From positions 177,510-241,509 of the forward strand of contig NZ_ML769307.1 in assembly GCF_009720385.1 (NCBI RefSeq): a DNA stretch of 64,000 nt. The letters run 5' to 3'. Origin of the DNA: Catellatospora vulcania (GTDB lineage Bacteria > Actinomycetota > Actinomycetes > Mycobacteriales > Micromonosporaceae). The notes beneath the pieces were generated by a model that ran no database searches, had not been told where the DNA came from, and saw only the letters and a list, made by a program, of their open reading frames with translations. Numbering within the stretch: the stretch's first letter is position 1; the number at the start of each line of letters is the position of its first letter. Positions 42,818 through 51,643 of this stretch are shown piece after piece. Both the position numbers and the translations under genes were made by a program.

Positions 42818-42833
42818 TACCGACCGGTCGGTC
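42818..42833. promoter_or_regulatory. TetR-type operator 2
   Basis: TACCGACCGGTCGGTC, the same motif as operator 1 with its centre 36 bp away, so two dimers could bind with control in both directions. Confidence 0.65.
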
Positions 42834-42894
42834 TGCTCGCTAAGGTATCCGCACATCGACTGCAACAACAAACGACTGACAAGGGGCGAAAGCT

Positions 42895-43665
42895 GTGCGC
42901 ACAGGTCTGGAAGGTCGTACCGCGCTGGTCACCGGCGCGTCCCGCGGCATCGGCAAGGCCACCGCGGCCGCCCTGGCCGCCGAGGGCTGCAACGTCGTGC
43001 TGACCTCCCGGCGCCAGGACGCGCTGGACGCGGTCGCCGCGGAGTTCCGCGAGGCGTACCCGAAGGTCGGCTTCCTCGCCAAGGCCGCGCACGTGGGGGA
43101 GAAGGACCAGGCCGACGCCTGCGTCGCCGCCGCGGTGGCCGAGTTCGGCTCCGTCGACGTGCTCGTCAACAACGCCGGCACCAACCCGTACTTCGGCCCC
43201 ATGGTCGACCTCGACGTGTCCCGCGCGGAGAAGACCGTGCAGGTCAACCAGCTGTCCATCGTGCTGTGGACGCAGGCCGCCTGGCACGCCTCGATGGCGG
43301 CCAACGGCGGCGCCATCGTCAACATCGCCTCCGTCGGCGGCCTGGCCACCGAGCTGGGCATCGGCTACTACAACGCCACCAAGGCCGCCGTCATCCACCT
43401 GACCCGGCAGTTCGCCGCCGAACTGGCCCCGAAGGTGCGGGTCAACGGCATCGCGCCCGGCATCGTACGCACCAAGCTCGCCCAGGCCCTGTGGGAGAAC
43501 AACGAAGAGGCGATCAACCAGCACACCCCGCTGGGCCGCATCGGCGAACCCGAGGACATCGCCAACGCCGTCGTCTTCCTCGCCGGCCAGACCTCCTCCT
43601 GGATGACCGGCCAGACCCTCGTCGTCGACGGCGGCTCCCTCATCCGCCATTCCTTCGCCGCCTGA
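42895..43665 (+). CDS. SDR-family oxidoreductase (FabG-like)
   Basis: This 256-residue SDR has TGASRGIG, NNAGTNPYFG, a Ser in NIASVGG and YYNATK, plus the C-terminal GGSLIRHSF. It most resembles 3-oxoacyl reductases of beta-oxidation or polyketide-type chemistry. It is divergent from the acyl-CoA dehydrogenase with shared TetR palindromes, which supports joint use in fatty acid degradation. GTG 42895 is the start (AGGGGCGAAAGC upstream). Confidence 0.9.
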   Translation: MRTGLEGRTALVTGASRGIGKATAAALAAEGCNVVLTSRRQDALDAVAAEFREAYPKVGFLAKAAHVGEKDQADACVAAAVAEFGSVDVLVNNAGTNPYFGPMVDLDVSRAEKTVQVNQLSIVLWTQAAWHASMAANGGAIVNIASVGGLATELGIGYYNATKAAVIHLTRQFAAELAPKVRVNGIAPGIVRTKLAQALWENNEEAINQHTPLGRIGEPEDIANAVVFLAGQTSSWMTGQTLVVDGGSLIRHSFAA

Positions 43666-43691
43666 CCCGCGCCCGCCTTGTGCGGCGTCAG

Positions 43692-43743
43692 TTTCGGGGA
43701 AACTGCAGGAATCGCGCTTCCGATTCGCGCAGTTTCCCCGAAA
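43692..43743. terminator. Nested hairpin terminator
   Basis: TTTCGGGGAAACTGC pairs with its complement over 15 bp; inside, GAATCG/CGATTC form a second stem. The structure sits 27 bp after the SDR stop and may serve both strands. Confidence 0.7.
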
Positions 43744-43789
43744 GCGCAGCAGGGCTCCCGCGACGCCTCGCGGTCGGTAGCGTGGGGGC

Positions 43790-44353
43790 ATGGCGGCAGA
43801 GTTGTGGGTGCTCAATGCGGGGTATGTCGGTGAGCGGGTAGCGAGCACCGTCGCGCTGCTGCGGGACGGGGACACCACCGTGGTCGTCGACCCGGGGATG
43901 GTCGCCGACCGGCAGCAGATCCTCGGGCCGATGGCCGACCTCGGCGTCGACCCGGAGTCCGTCACGGATGTGATCTTCAGTCACCATCACCCCGACCACA
44001 CGATCAACGCGGCACTGTTCCGCAACGCCCGCTACCACGACCACTGGGCGTACTACGTCGACGACCAGTGGGTCAGCCGCGACGCCGAGGGCTTCGCGCT
44101 CTCCGACGCGATCCGGCTGATCCGCACGCCGGGGCACACGGCCGAGGACATCACGACCCTGGTCGACACCGCCGCCGGGCTCGTCGCCCTCACCCACGTC
44201 TGGTGGCACGCCGAAGGGCCGCCGAAGGACCCGTTCGCCACCGATGCCGTCGCACTGGCAGCGTCCCGTGCCCGGGTGCTCGCGCTGAACCCGGTCCAGA
44301 TCGTGCCAGGCCATGGCCCCGCTTTCACGCCGGACCCGACGACCCCTCGCTGA
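43790..44353 (+). CDS. MBL-fold metallo-hydrolase (MBLAC1-like)
   Basis: The protein has 187 residues. Metal ligands are visible in SHHHPDHTINAALF (HxHxDH), the downstream His in TPGHTAEDI and another in VPGHGPAF; an Asp precedes the last strand. The short, single-domain form resembles MBLAC1-like thioesterases/hydrolases. No adjacent gene suggests a substrate. The start has no strong ribosome site but is the first in-frame ATG after the terminator. Confidence 0.88.
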   Translation: MAAELWVLNAGYVGERVASTVALLRDGDTTVVVDPGMVADRQQILGPMADLGVDPESVTDVIFSHHHPDHTINAALFRNARYHDHWAYYVDDQWVSRDAEGFALSDAIRLIRTPGHTAEDITTLVDTAAGLVALTHVWWHAEGPPKDPFATDAVALAASRARVLALNPVQIVPGHGPAFTPDPTTPR

Positions 44354-44507
44354 CGGTTCGACGTACGCGGCGACGCTGTGGGTAGGCGAAGTGGACCGTC
44401 CGCACCCGCTCGGGGCTGCGCACGGACGGCCGGTCCGGGATCATCGGCTGTTGTGATCACCCGTCGGCACGACCGGACGGCGCACCGACGATGGGACGGA
44501 CCCGCAG

Positions 44508-45734
44508 ATGGCAAGTGAGCGCCGGCGCTGGCAGATGCTGATCGTCGGCACGCTGGCGATGACCGCGGGCAGCACGTTCCAGTACGGGCTGGCCTACCTG
44601 ATCCCGGCGTTCCGGGACGAGGGCCTGACCCTGGAACAGGCCGGCGCGCTGGTCGCCTGCCCCACCATCGGCGTGGTGCTCACCCTCATCGCCTGGGGCG
44701 CCGCGGCCGACCGGTGGGGCGAGCGCGTGGTGCTGTCCACCGGTCTCGGGCTGCAGGGCCTCATCCTGATCGCCGCACAGTGGGCGTCCGGCACCGCGGG
44801 CCTCGCCGTGTGCCTGGTGCTGGCCGGTGCGGCAGGCGGCTCGGTGCTGGCCGGCGGCCGGCTCATCCTCGGCTGGTTCGCGCGGCACGAGCGCGCTCTG
44901 GCGATGGGCATCAGGCAGAGCGCCGCGCCGCTGGGCCTCGCCCTGGCCGCCCTCACGCTGCCCTCCCTCGCCGACCGCGGCACGGGCGGGCCGCTGCTGT
45001 TCCTCGCGGTGCTGTTCCTGGCCGTGGCGACAGCGGCATTCGTGTTCGTACGCGACCCGGCCCCGCAGCCGTCCGACACGAACCGGGAGGCACCGCAACA
45101 GAAGCCGACGTCGCCGTACCGCACCTCCGGCTTGTGGCGTATCCACGCCGCCAGCGCGCTGCTGGTCATCCCGCAGTTCACGGTCACCACGTTCGCGCTG
45201 GTCTTCCTCGTCGAGGTCCATGGCTGGACGGCGGTCGGCGCCGGGCAGCTGCTGGCCGGAGGGCAGGTGTGCGGCGCCCTGGCCCGTCTCGGAGCGGGCT
45301 ACTGGTCCGACCGCACGGGCAGCCGGCTCAAGCCCATGCGGATCATCGCGATCTCGACCGGCTTGGGAATGCTGGCGCTGGCCGCGCTCGCCGGAACGAG
45401 GCTGGCGGTGCCCGTGCTGCTGTTCATGGCGGTGGTCGCGGTGACCAGCAACGTGCTGTCGTTCACCGCCGTCGCCGAATACGCGGGTTCGGCGTGGGCG
45501 GGCCGTGCCCTCGGCATCCAGACCACCGGCCAGAACGCGCTGGCGGCTGCCACACCGCCGGTGATGGCCATGGCGATCGGAGCGGCGGACTTCGCACCGA
45601 GTTTCGCCGTGGTGGCCGCGTTTCCGCTGATCGCCGCCGTTATCGTGCCGGTCGCTGCAGAGCGGGCCGCCATCGCCGCCCAGGCAGACCAGACGGTCCC
45701 GCCGGTCGCGGCAGCTCAGCGCATCCGTTCCTAG
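44508..45734 (+). CDS. MFS transporter
   Basis: This 408-residue membrane protein has 12 predicted helices in two halves. The MFS loop motif between helices 2 and 3 is present (GAAADRWGERVVLS) along with its repeat (GAGYWSDRTGSRLKP). It is annotated as an efflux or nitrate/cyanate-like porter from pattern alone; the substrate is unknown. It is convergent with the inositol-phosphatase gene, ending 7 bp from it. Confidence 0.85.
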   Translation: MASERRRWQMLIVGTLAMTAGSTFQYGLAYLIPAFRDEGLTLEQAGALVACPTIGVVLTLIAWGAAADRWGERVVLSTGLGLQGLILIAAQWASGTAGLAVCLVLAGAAGGSVLAGGRLILGWFARHERALAMGIRQSAAPLGLALAALTLPSLADRGTGGPLLFLAVLFLAVATAAFVFVRDPAPQPSDTNREAPQQKPTSPYRTSGLWRIHAASALLVIPQFTVTTFALVFLVEVHGWTAVGAGQLLAGGQVCGALARLGAGYWSDRTGSRLKPMRIIAISTGLGMLALAALAGTRLAVPVLLFMAVVAVTSNVLSFTAVAEYAGSAWAGRALGIQTTGQNALAAATPPVMAMAIGAADFAPSFAVVAAFPLIAAVIVPVAAERAAIAAQADQTVPPVAAAQRIRS

Positions 45735-45741
45735 ACCGGGC

Positions 45742-46515
45742 TCACCGCGAGCGGGGCCGCGCCGGGTATTGGAGCACGGTCAGCAGCCGGCTGTGCAGGT
45801 CGGCGTTCGAGTACAGGCCACCGCCTCGATCGCCGGCGTTACCTCCGGTCCGGTCGGTGAAACAGCCGCCCGCCTCCTCGACGAGCAGGATCCATGGCGC
45901 GTGATCCCAGACGTGGTAGCCCTCGACCAGGAAAGCGTCGGTTTCGCCGCGGACCAGCTCGACGAGCGGGAGCGCGCCGGCCGGTGTGCGGGCCACGCTC
46001 GGTGGCAGGCGGGCTCTGGACGCGTCGTCCAGCGCATCGAGCTGAGCCTCGGCCAGCGTCGAAGTGGTGCTGACGGCGAGGCGCCGCGACTCGCCCTGTC
46101 CGCGTGGCCAGGACGACTCGAAGGAACCGCCGCCTCGGGTCGCCCACCAGCAGCGTCGCAGCGCGGGCGCGGTGACGACCGCGAGCTCGGTGCGCCCGGC
46201 GACCTCCAGCGCGAGGTGGACTCGCCAGTTCGGGTCACCGCGGCTGAAGAACGACGTGCCGTCGATCGGGTCGATGATCCAGACCCGATCGGACTCACCG
46301 ACCCGGCCAAGTTCCTCGCCGAGGAGCGCATCCTGCGGCCTCGCCGTCGACAGCGTCTCGCGAATCGACCGTTCGACCGCCCGGTCGGCTTCGGTGACCG
46401 GTGTGCCGTCCGCCTTCAGCGTCGCCGCAACGCCGGACTCGAAGTAAGCGAGGGCGAGGTCTGCTGCCAGATCCGACGTGTCGAACGCGAGACGCAGGTC
46501 ATCAGCGCTGTCCAC
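45742..46515 (-). CDS. Inositol monophosphatase-family phosphatase (HisN/SuhB-like)
   Basis: This 257-residue enzyme has the metal motifs of the family: LLGEELG, WIIDPIDGTSFFSRG and, near the C-terminus, YHVWDHAPWILLVEEAGG. Members dephosphorylate histidinol phosphate, inositol phosphates or related sugar phosphates; sequence alone does not separate these. GTG 46515 gives the usual family length; its ribosome site is weak. It follows the small hypothetical gene at 46545 by 29 bp and could be co-transcribed. Confidence 0.85.
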   Translation of the reverse strand: MDSADDLRLAFDTSDLAADLALAYFESGVAATLKADGTPVTEADRAVERSIRETLSTARPQDALLGEELGRVGESDRVWIIDPIDGTSFFSRGDPNWRVHLALEVAGRTELAVVTAPALRRCWWATRGGGSFESSWPRGQGESRRLAVSTTSTLAEAQLDALDDASRARLPPSVARTPAGALPLVELVRGETDAFLVEGYHVWDHAPWILLVEEAGGCFTDRTGGNAGDRGGGLYSNADLHSRLLTVLQYPARPRSR

Positions 46516-46544
46516 GACCGACGACGCTATCAGCCGACGATCCC

Positions 46545-46856
46545 TCAGAGACCGAAGGCCTGGTACACCTCGTCGATGCTCTCCCAGTCGGCCTGGCTCG
46601 ACCGGCGCAGGTCCGCGGGGACCGGCTGCGGGAACACCAGCAGCGAACCCTGTGCCCGGCCGTCGGCGCCGATGTGCAGGTCGGTGGCGGGGGAGAACCA
46701 CGCCTCTCCGTCGCCCATGGTGCTCCAGTAATCGATTCTGAACACCCGGCCCTGTGCGAGGGCCTCCCGCAGCTCGTCAGTGCTCAACGAATGGCCCGCG
46801 ACGGGCTGCCCGCCCTCGGCGAGCAGCCCGTCGACCAGGTCCTGGCTCCAGATCAC
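46545..46856 (-). CDS. Hypothetical protein coupled to GT87 gene
   Basis: At 103 residues the product is acidic, with a helical start (WSQDLVDGLLAEGGQPVAGHSLSTDELREALAQ) and a beta-rich end (RVFRIDYWSTMGDGEAWFSPATDLHIGADGR). It begins 2 bp after the stop of the GT87 gene, so translation is likely coupled. No family recognised. The tight spacing suggests it assists the glycosyltransferase or its envelope product. Confidence 0.6.
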   Translation of the reverse strand: MIWSQDLVDGLLAEGGQPVAGHSLSTDELREALAQGRVFRIDYWSTMGDGEAWFSPATDLHIGADGRAQGSLLVFPQPVPADLRRSSQADWESIDEVYQAFGL

Positions 46857-46858
46857 GG

Positions 46859-48451
46859 TCAGGCCGGGTTCAGGGAGTCGGTGAAGACGGCGAGCACCTC
46901 GCCGCCGGGCCCGTACGCGACGAGCCGCCCGGCGGCGATGTTGGCCAGCCGGAACGAGAACGTCCGCTGCCCGGGGAACATCTCCACCAGCGGGATCTCC
47001 CGTGGCGGCCCGCCTGGCGCGCTGGTGAACTCCAGCCGCGCGACGCTGCCGTCGACCACGCCGTTGACGCGCACCTTGGTCGGCTCCCGGAACGTGCCGA
47101 AGTGGACCGGCCCGCCGGCGGCCGCGTCGGCGCAGCTCTGCGCGGTGCGGCAGTAGAAGAAGTAGCGCGGGTTGACGGTGTCGGCGAGGTCGTACGCCTT
47201 GAACGTCGGATCGGCGCCGGCGGGCAGCGGCAGGATCGCGATGCAGGCCAGTGCGGCCGAGGCCGTGGTGGCGGTGCGCAGCCAGACCCGGGCCGAGCCG
47301 GGTCGTGCCGAGCGCGCCGTCGCCACGGCCAGTCCGCCGACCCCGGCGAGGCAGACCGCCACGACCCCGAGCGAGCGCGCATTCTCGAACACGAACTGCA
47401 CGCCGGGCCGCATCGACACTGCGCCGAGCAGGCTGCCCAGCGACAGCACCATGACCACCAGCAGGACTCCGCCGGCGACGCGGCGCGCCACGCCGTTGGC
47501 GGCGATCATCAGCATCGCGGCCAGCACGGTCCACAGCTGGTGGTGGGTCCAGGAGACCGGGGAGGCGGCGACGGTGGCGCAGCCGACGAGCACCGCCGCG
47601 CGAACCGGCTCGCCGTCCAGCGCGATGCGCCGCGCCCGCAGCAGGGCGACCCCGCAGATCAGCGCGACCAGGGCCGCCCACAGCAGCGGCAGCGTCTCCG
47701 GCGACATCCCGGCTCGCATGAGCATGCCGTGCAGCGACTGGTTGCCCAGCGAGGCCAGATTGCCGATGCGGGAGGTCTGCAGCATGGTGCCGGTCCAGTA
47801 GGTCCAGCTGTCGGCGGGCAGGAACGCCGCCCCGGCGAGGGCGCAGGCGGCGAAGGTCGCCACGGCGCGGGCCGCGTCCCGGGGGCGTTTGGCGACCAGC
47901 AGGAACACCACGAACAGCAGCGGTGTCAACTTGATCGCCGCGGCCAGGCCGATCAGGACGCCGCGGTGGCGGGCCGGGGTCAGCCCGATCGCGTCGACCA
48001 GTGCCAGCAGCACGATGAACACGCTGACCTGGCCGAAGCGCAGGTTGCTCTGCGCCGGTGCGGACAGCAGCAGCGCGCACGCGGCCACCGCCACCAGCAG
48101 CGGCCGCCGGTCGGTGACGGTGGTGAACGCGCCCCCGGCCGCCGCCGCGATCGCCGCGATCGCGGCGACGGTCAGCGCGAGCCACAGCAGCCGCAGCGTC
48201 GGCTCGGCCAGCAGCGTCATAGGCTGCATCAGCAGCGCGGCGAACGGCGGGTACGTGAACGGGCCGCCGTTCTCGGCGACGTAGCCGTACAGCGGCTGCC
48301 CGTGCTGGACGGTCTCGATCGCGCCGTAGTAGATGTGCAGGTCGGACAGCCGGTCGTCCGGGGGCCGCCGCAGCACCAGCACCGAGGAGACCAGGGCGAC
48401 CGCCCCGAACACCGACCACACCGCACCGACCCGGCGATCAACCATCGACAC
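46859..48451 (-). CDS. GT87/DUF2029-type polyprenyl-linked glycosyltransferase
   Basis: This 530-residue, roughly 11-helix membrane protein has the DUF2029/GT87 layout. An N-terminal helix is followed by the DLHIYYGAIETVQHGQPLYGY segment containing the conserved Asp and by FTYPPFAALLMQP; helices then run to about residue 380. An external domain of about 130 residues completes it, ending FPGQRTFSFRLANIAAGR. GT87 proteins transfer mannose from polyprenyl phosphate to envelope lipids. The C-terminal external domain is longer than usual. The GTG start overlaps poor alternatives; GTG 48451 fits best. Confidence 0.85.
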   Translation of the reverse strand: MSMVDRRVGAVWSVFGAVALVSSVLVLRRPPDDRLSDLHIYYGAIETVQHGQPLYGYVAENGGPFTYPPFAALLMQPMTLLAEPTLRLLWLALTVAAIAAIAAAAGGAFTTVTDRRPLLVAVAACALLLSAPAQSNLRFGQVSVFIVLLALVDAIGLTPARHRGVLIGLAAAIKLTPLLFVVFLLVAKRPRDAARAVATFAACALAGAAFLPADSWTYWTGTMLQTSRIGNLASLGNQSLHGMLMRAGMSPETLPLLWAALVALICGVALLRARRIALDGEPVRAAVLVGCATVAASPVSWTHHQLWTVLAAMLMIAANGVARRVAGGVLLVVMVLSLGSLLGAVSMRPGVQFVFENARSLGVVAVCLAGVGGLAVATARSARPGSARVWLRTATTASAALACIAILPLPAGADPTFKAYDLADTVNPRYFFYCRTAQSCADAAAGGPVHFGTFREPTKVRVNGVVDGSVARLEFTSAPGGPPREIPLVEMFPGQRTFSFRLANIAAGRLVAYGPGGEVLAVFTDSLNPA

Positions 48452-48577
48452 AGGTTAGCGCCCGCCGCGCGGTGCGGCCGTCCACCCGTCCAAGATTCGT
48501 CGACCTGCCCGGCACCTGGGCGTATACGGGTTCAAGATACGCACAGGCGCCGGGCGAGTCCGACGATCACGGAGCGG

Positions 48578-49867
48578 TCAGGAGGAGTGGCTGCGGTCGT
48601 GGTTGCGGACCAGGCGCAGGCGGAGCTGGGTGATGCTGCGGCCGTCGATCTCGGTGACCTCGGCGGTGAAGCCGGGGGCCTTGACCGTCTCACCGGTCTT
48701 GGTGGGGATGTGGCCGAGCTTGTCCAGCACCAGGCCGGCGACCGTGGTGTAGTCCATCTCGCCCAGCCGGTTCAGGTCGATGCCCAGGTCCGGCAGGTCG
48801 TGCAGCGGGAACGAGCCCGGCACCAGGAACACGTCGTCGGCCTCGCGGACCACCGAGACCACGTCCCGGTCGGTCTCGTCGTAGATCTCGCCGACGACCT
48901 CCTCGACGAGGTCCTCCATCGTGATGATGCCGTCGATGGAGCCGTGCTCGTCGACCACCAGGGCGAACTGCTCGCGCTGGTTGCGCAGCTGGCGCATGGC
49001 GTCCGACACCGACAGCGTCTCCGGCAGGAAGATCGCGGTGCGGGCGCGCTCGCCGACCGGGCCGCCCGCGCCGAGCAGGTCGCGCAGGTGCACCACGCCG
49101 ACCACGGAGTCAAGGTCGCCGTCGCCGACGACAGGGGCCCGGCTGTGGCCGGTCTCGGCCAGCATGGCCAGCCCTTCCTCCGCGGACATGTCCGCGGGCA
49201 GGGTGACGACCTCGCGGCGGGGGATGAGGATGTCGCGGATGTCGCGCTCGCTGATCTCGAACGCCCCGGAGATGATCTCGCGCTGCTCGGCGGTGAAGCT
49301 GCGCTGCGCGACGACCAGGTCGCGGATCTCCTCGGCGGAGATCTCCTCGCGGCCCGCGCGGGGGTCCACCCCGGCGATCCGGACGATCATGTCGGTGGAC
49401 TTGCCGAGCAGCCACACGAACGGTCGCGACGCGGTGGCCATCCAGTCCAGCGGCCGTGCGGCGACAAGCGCCCAGCCCTCCGCGCGCTGCATGGCGATGC
49501 GCTTGGGGGCCAGCTCGCCGACCACCAGCGTGAGGAAGGTCAGCACCAGGGTGACGATGATGATGGCGGCGGGCTCGGCCGCCGAGCCCAGGAAGGCCAG
49601 CGCCGGCACCAGCGGCTTGGCCAGCGACGTCGCCGCGAAGGCCGAGGCCAGGAAGCCGGCCAGGGTGATGCCGATCTGGATGGTGGCGAGGAACCGGTTG
49701 GGGTCCCGGGACAGGCGGGCCAGCACCCTGCCGCCGGAGGAGGAGCGCTCGAGCCGCTGGATCTGCGACTCGCGCAGCGAGATGAGAGCCATCTCGCTGC
49801 CCGACAGCGCTCCGTTGATCAACATCAGGACAAGCACCAGCAGAACCTGGGTGCCGTAGCCGCCCAC
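48578..49867 (-). CDS. CNNM/CorC-type hemolysin family protein
   Basis: This 429-residue protein comprises a DUF21 membrane domain (four helices, about 1-180), a CBS pair (about 195-325) and a CorC_HlyC domain (about 340-425). Signatures include SGSEMALISLRESQIQRLE, VGELAPKRIAMQRAEGWALV and IDGIITMEDLVEEVVGEIYDE. The family is linked to magnesium/cobalt efflux and membrane stability. GTG 49867 starts the DUF21 segment as usual. The gene lies downstream of gnd after a terminator, with 138 bp between them. Confidence 0.9.
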   Translation of the reverse strand: MGGYGTQVLLVLVLMLINGALSGSEMALISLRESQIQRLERSSSGGRVLARLSRDPNRFLATIQIGITLAGFLASAFAATSLAKPLVPALAFLGSAAEPAAIIIVTLVLTFLTLVVGELAPKRIAMQRAEGWALVAARPLDWMATASRPFVWLLGKSTDMIVRIAGVDPRAGREEISAEEIRDLVVAQRSFTAEQREIISGAFEISERDIRDILIPRREVVTLPADMSAEEGLAMLAETGHSRAPVVGDGDLDSVVGVVHLRDLLGAGGPVGERARTAIFLPETLSVSDAMRQLRNQREQFALVVDEHGSIDGIITMEDLVEEVVGEIYDETDRDVVSVVREADDVFLVPGSFPLHDLPDLGIDLNRLGEMDYTTVAGLVLDKLGHIPTKTGETVKAPGFTAEVTEIDGRSITQLRLRLVRNHDRSHSS

Positions 49868-49948
49868 GGGCGTTCACTCCTCGACATGTTCAAGACAGAA
49901 CCCACACCGTAGCGGGTCCGCCTGAAGATCCTGCACAGGGCGGCACGG

Positions 49949-49993
49949 ACAAAGCTCCGTTCATGCACCACAGCGGCATGAACGGAGCTTTGT
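49949..49993 (-). terminator. 18-bp perfect stem-loop after gnd
   Basis: ACAAAGCTCCGTTCATGC pairs with its complement around a 9-nt loop, 13 bp after the gnd stop. Confidence 0.8.
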
Positions 49994-50005
49994 TCGCGAA
50001 ATGCG

Positions 50006-51433
50006 TCAGTCCTGCTTGACCTCGGTCTTGTCGCCCGACCACAGCGTGTGGAAGGTGCCGTCGGCGTCCACCCGCTTGTAGGTGTGCGCGCCGAACAGGT
50101 CCCGCAGGCCCTGGGTGAGCGCGGCGGGCAGCCGCTCGCGGCGCAGGCCGTCGTAGTACGCCAGGGACGACGAGAACACCGGGGCGGGGATGCCCAGCTG
50201 TGCGGCGGTGGCCACCACGCGGCGCCAGGCCGGCACGGCCGCCCCGATCGCCTCGGTGAACGCGGGTGCGAACAGCAGGTTCGCCGGGGGCTCCGAGCCC
50301 TGGTACGCGGCGGTGATGTCGCGCAGCAGCGAAGCCCGGATGATGCAGCCCGCCCGCCACAGCGATGCGATCGCCGCCAGGTCCAGGTCCCAGCCGTACT
50401 CCTTGGACGCCGACACCAGCATGTCCAGGCCCTGCGCGTAGCTGACCAGCTTGGACGCGTACAGCGCCTGGCGCACGTCCTCGACGAACGTGTCGGGCAG
50501 GTCCACCTTGACCTCGTGACCGCCCAGCAGCCCCTGCGCGACCGGGCGCTGCGCCGCCTGCGACGACAGCGCGCGGGCGAACACCGACTCGCCGATGCCG
50601 GTGACCGGCGAACCCAGCTCCAGGGCCGCCATCACGGTCCAGCCGCCGGTGCCCTTCATGCCCGCGGCGTCGACGACGACGTCGACGAACGGCTTGCCGG
50701 TCTTCGCGTCGACGTGGCCGAGCACCTCGGCGGTGATCTCGATGAGGAACGACGACAGGTCGCCCTTGTTCCACTCGGCGAAGATCTTCGACTGCTCGGC
50801 CGGCTCCAGGCCCGCGCCGGAGCGCAGCAGGTCGTACGCCTCGCCGATGACCTGCATGTCGGCGTACTCGATGCCGTTGTGGACCATCTTCACGAAGTGG
50901 CCGGCACCGTCGGTGCCGATCCAGGAGCAGCACGGCTCGCCGTCCACGTGCGCGGAGATCTTCTCCAGCATGGGCCCGAGCGACTCGTACGACTTCTTCG
51001 ACCCGCCCGGCATGATCGACGGGCCCTTGAGCGCGCCCTCCTCGCCGCCGGACACGCCCACGCCCACGAAGTGCAGGCCCTTCTCGGCCAGCGCGGCCTC
51101 GCGGCGGCGGGTGTCGGTGAAGTGGGAGTTGCCCGCGTCGATGATGATGTCGTCGGCGTCGAGCAGCGGCACCAGCTCGGCGATCACGTCGTCGACCGGC
51201 TTGCCGGCCTTGACCATGATCAGTACGCGGCGCGGCTTCTCCAGCGCGCCGACCAGCTCGGCCATCGTCTCGGTCGCGACGAAGTCGCCGTCGCCACCGT
51301 GCTCGGCGATCAGCGCGTCGGTGCGGGCGCGGCTGCGGTTGTGCACCGCCACGGTGTAGCCGTTGCGGGCCAGGTTGCGGGCGAGGTTGGCGCCCATCAC
51401 CGCCAGCCCGGTGACACCGATCTGTGCTGCCAT
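50006..51433 (-). CDS. gnd: 6-phosphogluconate dehydrogenase (decarboxylating)
   Basis: This 475-residue enzyme of the oxidative pentose phosphate pathway makes ribulose-5-phosphate and NADPH. The N-terminal dinucleotide motif is GLAVMGANLARNLA, the substrate site is VGVGVSGGEEGALKGPSIMPGG and the catalytic region is KMVHNGIEYADMQ. The C-terminal helical tail (AHTYKRVDADGTFHTLWSGDKTEVKQD) completes the fold. AGGAG precedes ATG 51433. The neighbouring sthA gene suits NADPH/NADH balancing. Confidence 0.96.
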   Translation of the reverse strand: MAAQIGVTGLAVMGANLARNLARNGYTVAVHNRSRARTDALIAEHGGDGDFVATETMAELVGALEKPRRVLIMVKAGKPVDDVIAELVPLLDADDIIIDAGNSHFTDTRRREAALAEKGLHFVGVGVSGGEEGALKGPSIMPGGSKKSYESLGPMLEKISAHVDGEPCCSWIGTDGAGHFVKMVHNGIEYADMQVIGEAYDLLRSGAGLEPAEQSKIFAEWNKGDLSSFLIEITAEVLGHVDAKTGKPFVDVVVDAAGMKGTGGWTVMAALELGSPVTGIGESVFARALSSQAAQRPVAQGLLGGHEVKVDLPDTFVEDVRQALYASKLVSYAQGLDMLVSASKEYGWDLDLAAIASLWRAGCIIRASLLRDITAAYQGSEPPANLLFAPAFTEAIGAAVPAWRRVVATAAQLGIPAPVFSSSLAYYDGLRRERLPAALTQGLRDLFGAHTYKRVDADGTFHTLWSGDKTEVKQD

Positions 51434-51643
51434 GGTGTGACTCCTGGTCGTGAAAGCTCGATGTTTGCGGCCGCCCCGGTGCGTCCCTTCCACCTCATAC
51501 CCCACCACGCCGGGCACGGGTGCGCACGCCCGGGGCGGCGCTGTCCTAGTGATCGAGAAGCTACGTCGGATTCGTGGTCGACTCCAGGTTCCGCGGCCTC
51601 CATCCTGCCCCAAGACGCGGCATGGCGAGAGCGCTTCGCAGGG

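Noticed and set aside
46754-49912. 1052-codon plus-strand open frame
   Set aside because: It is antisense to the GT87 and CNNM genes, with biased low-complexity composition.
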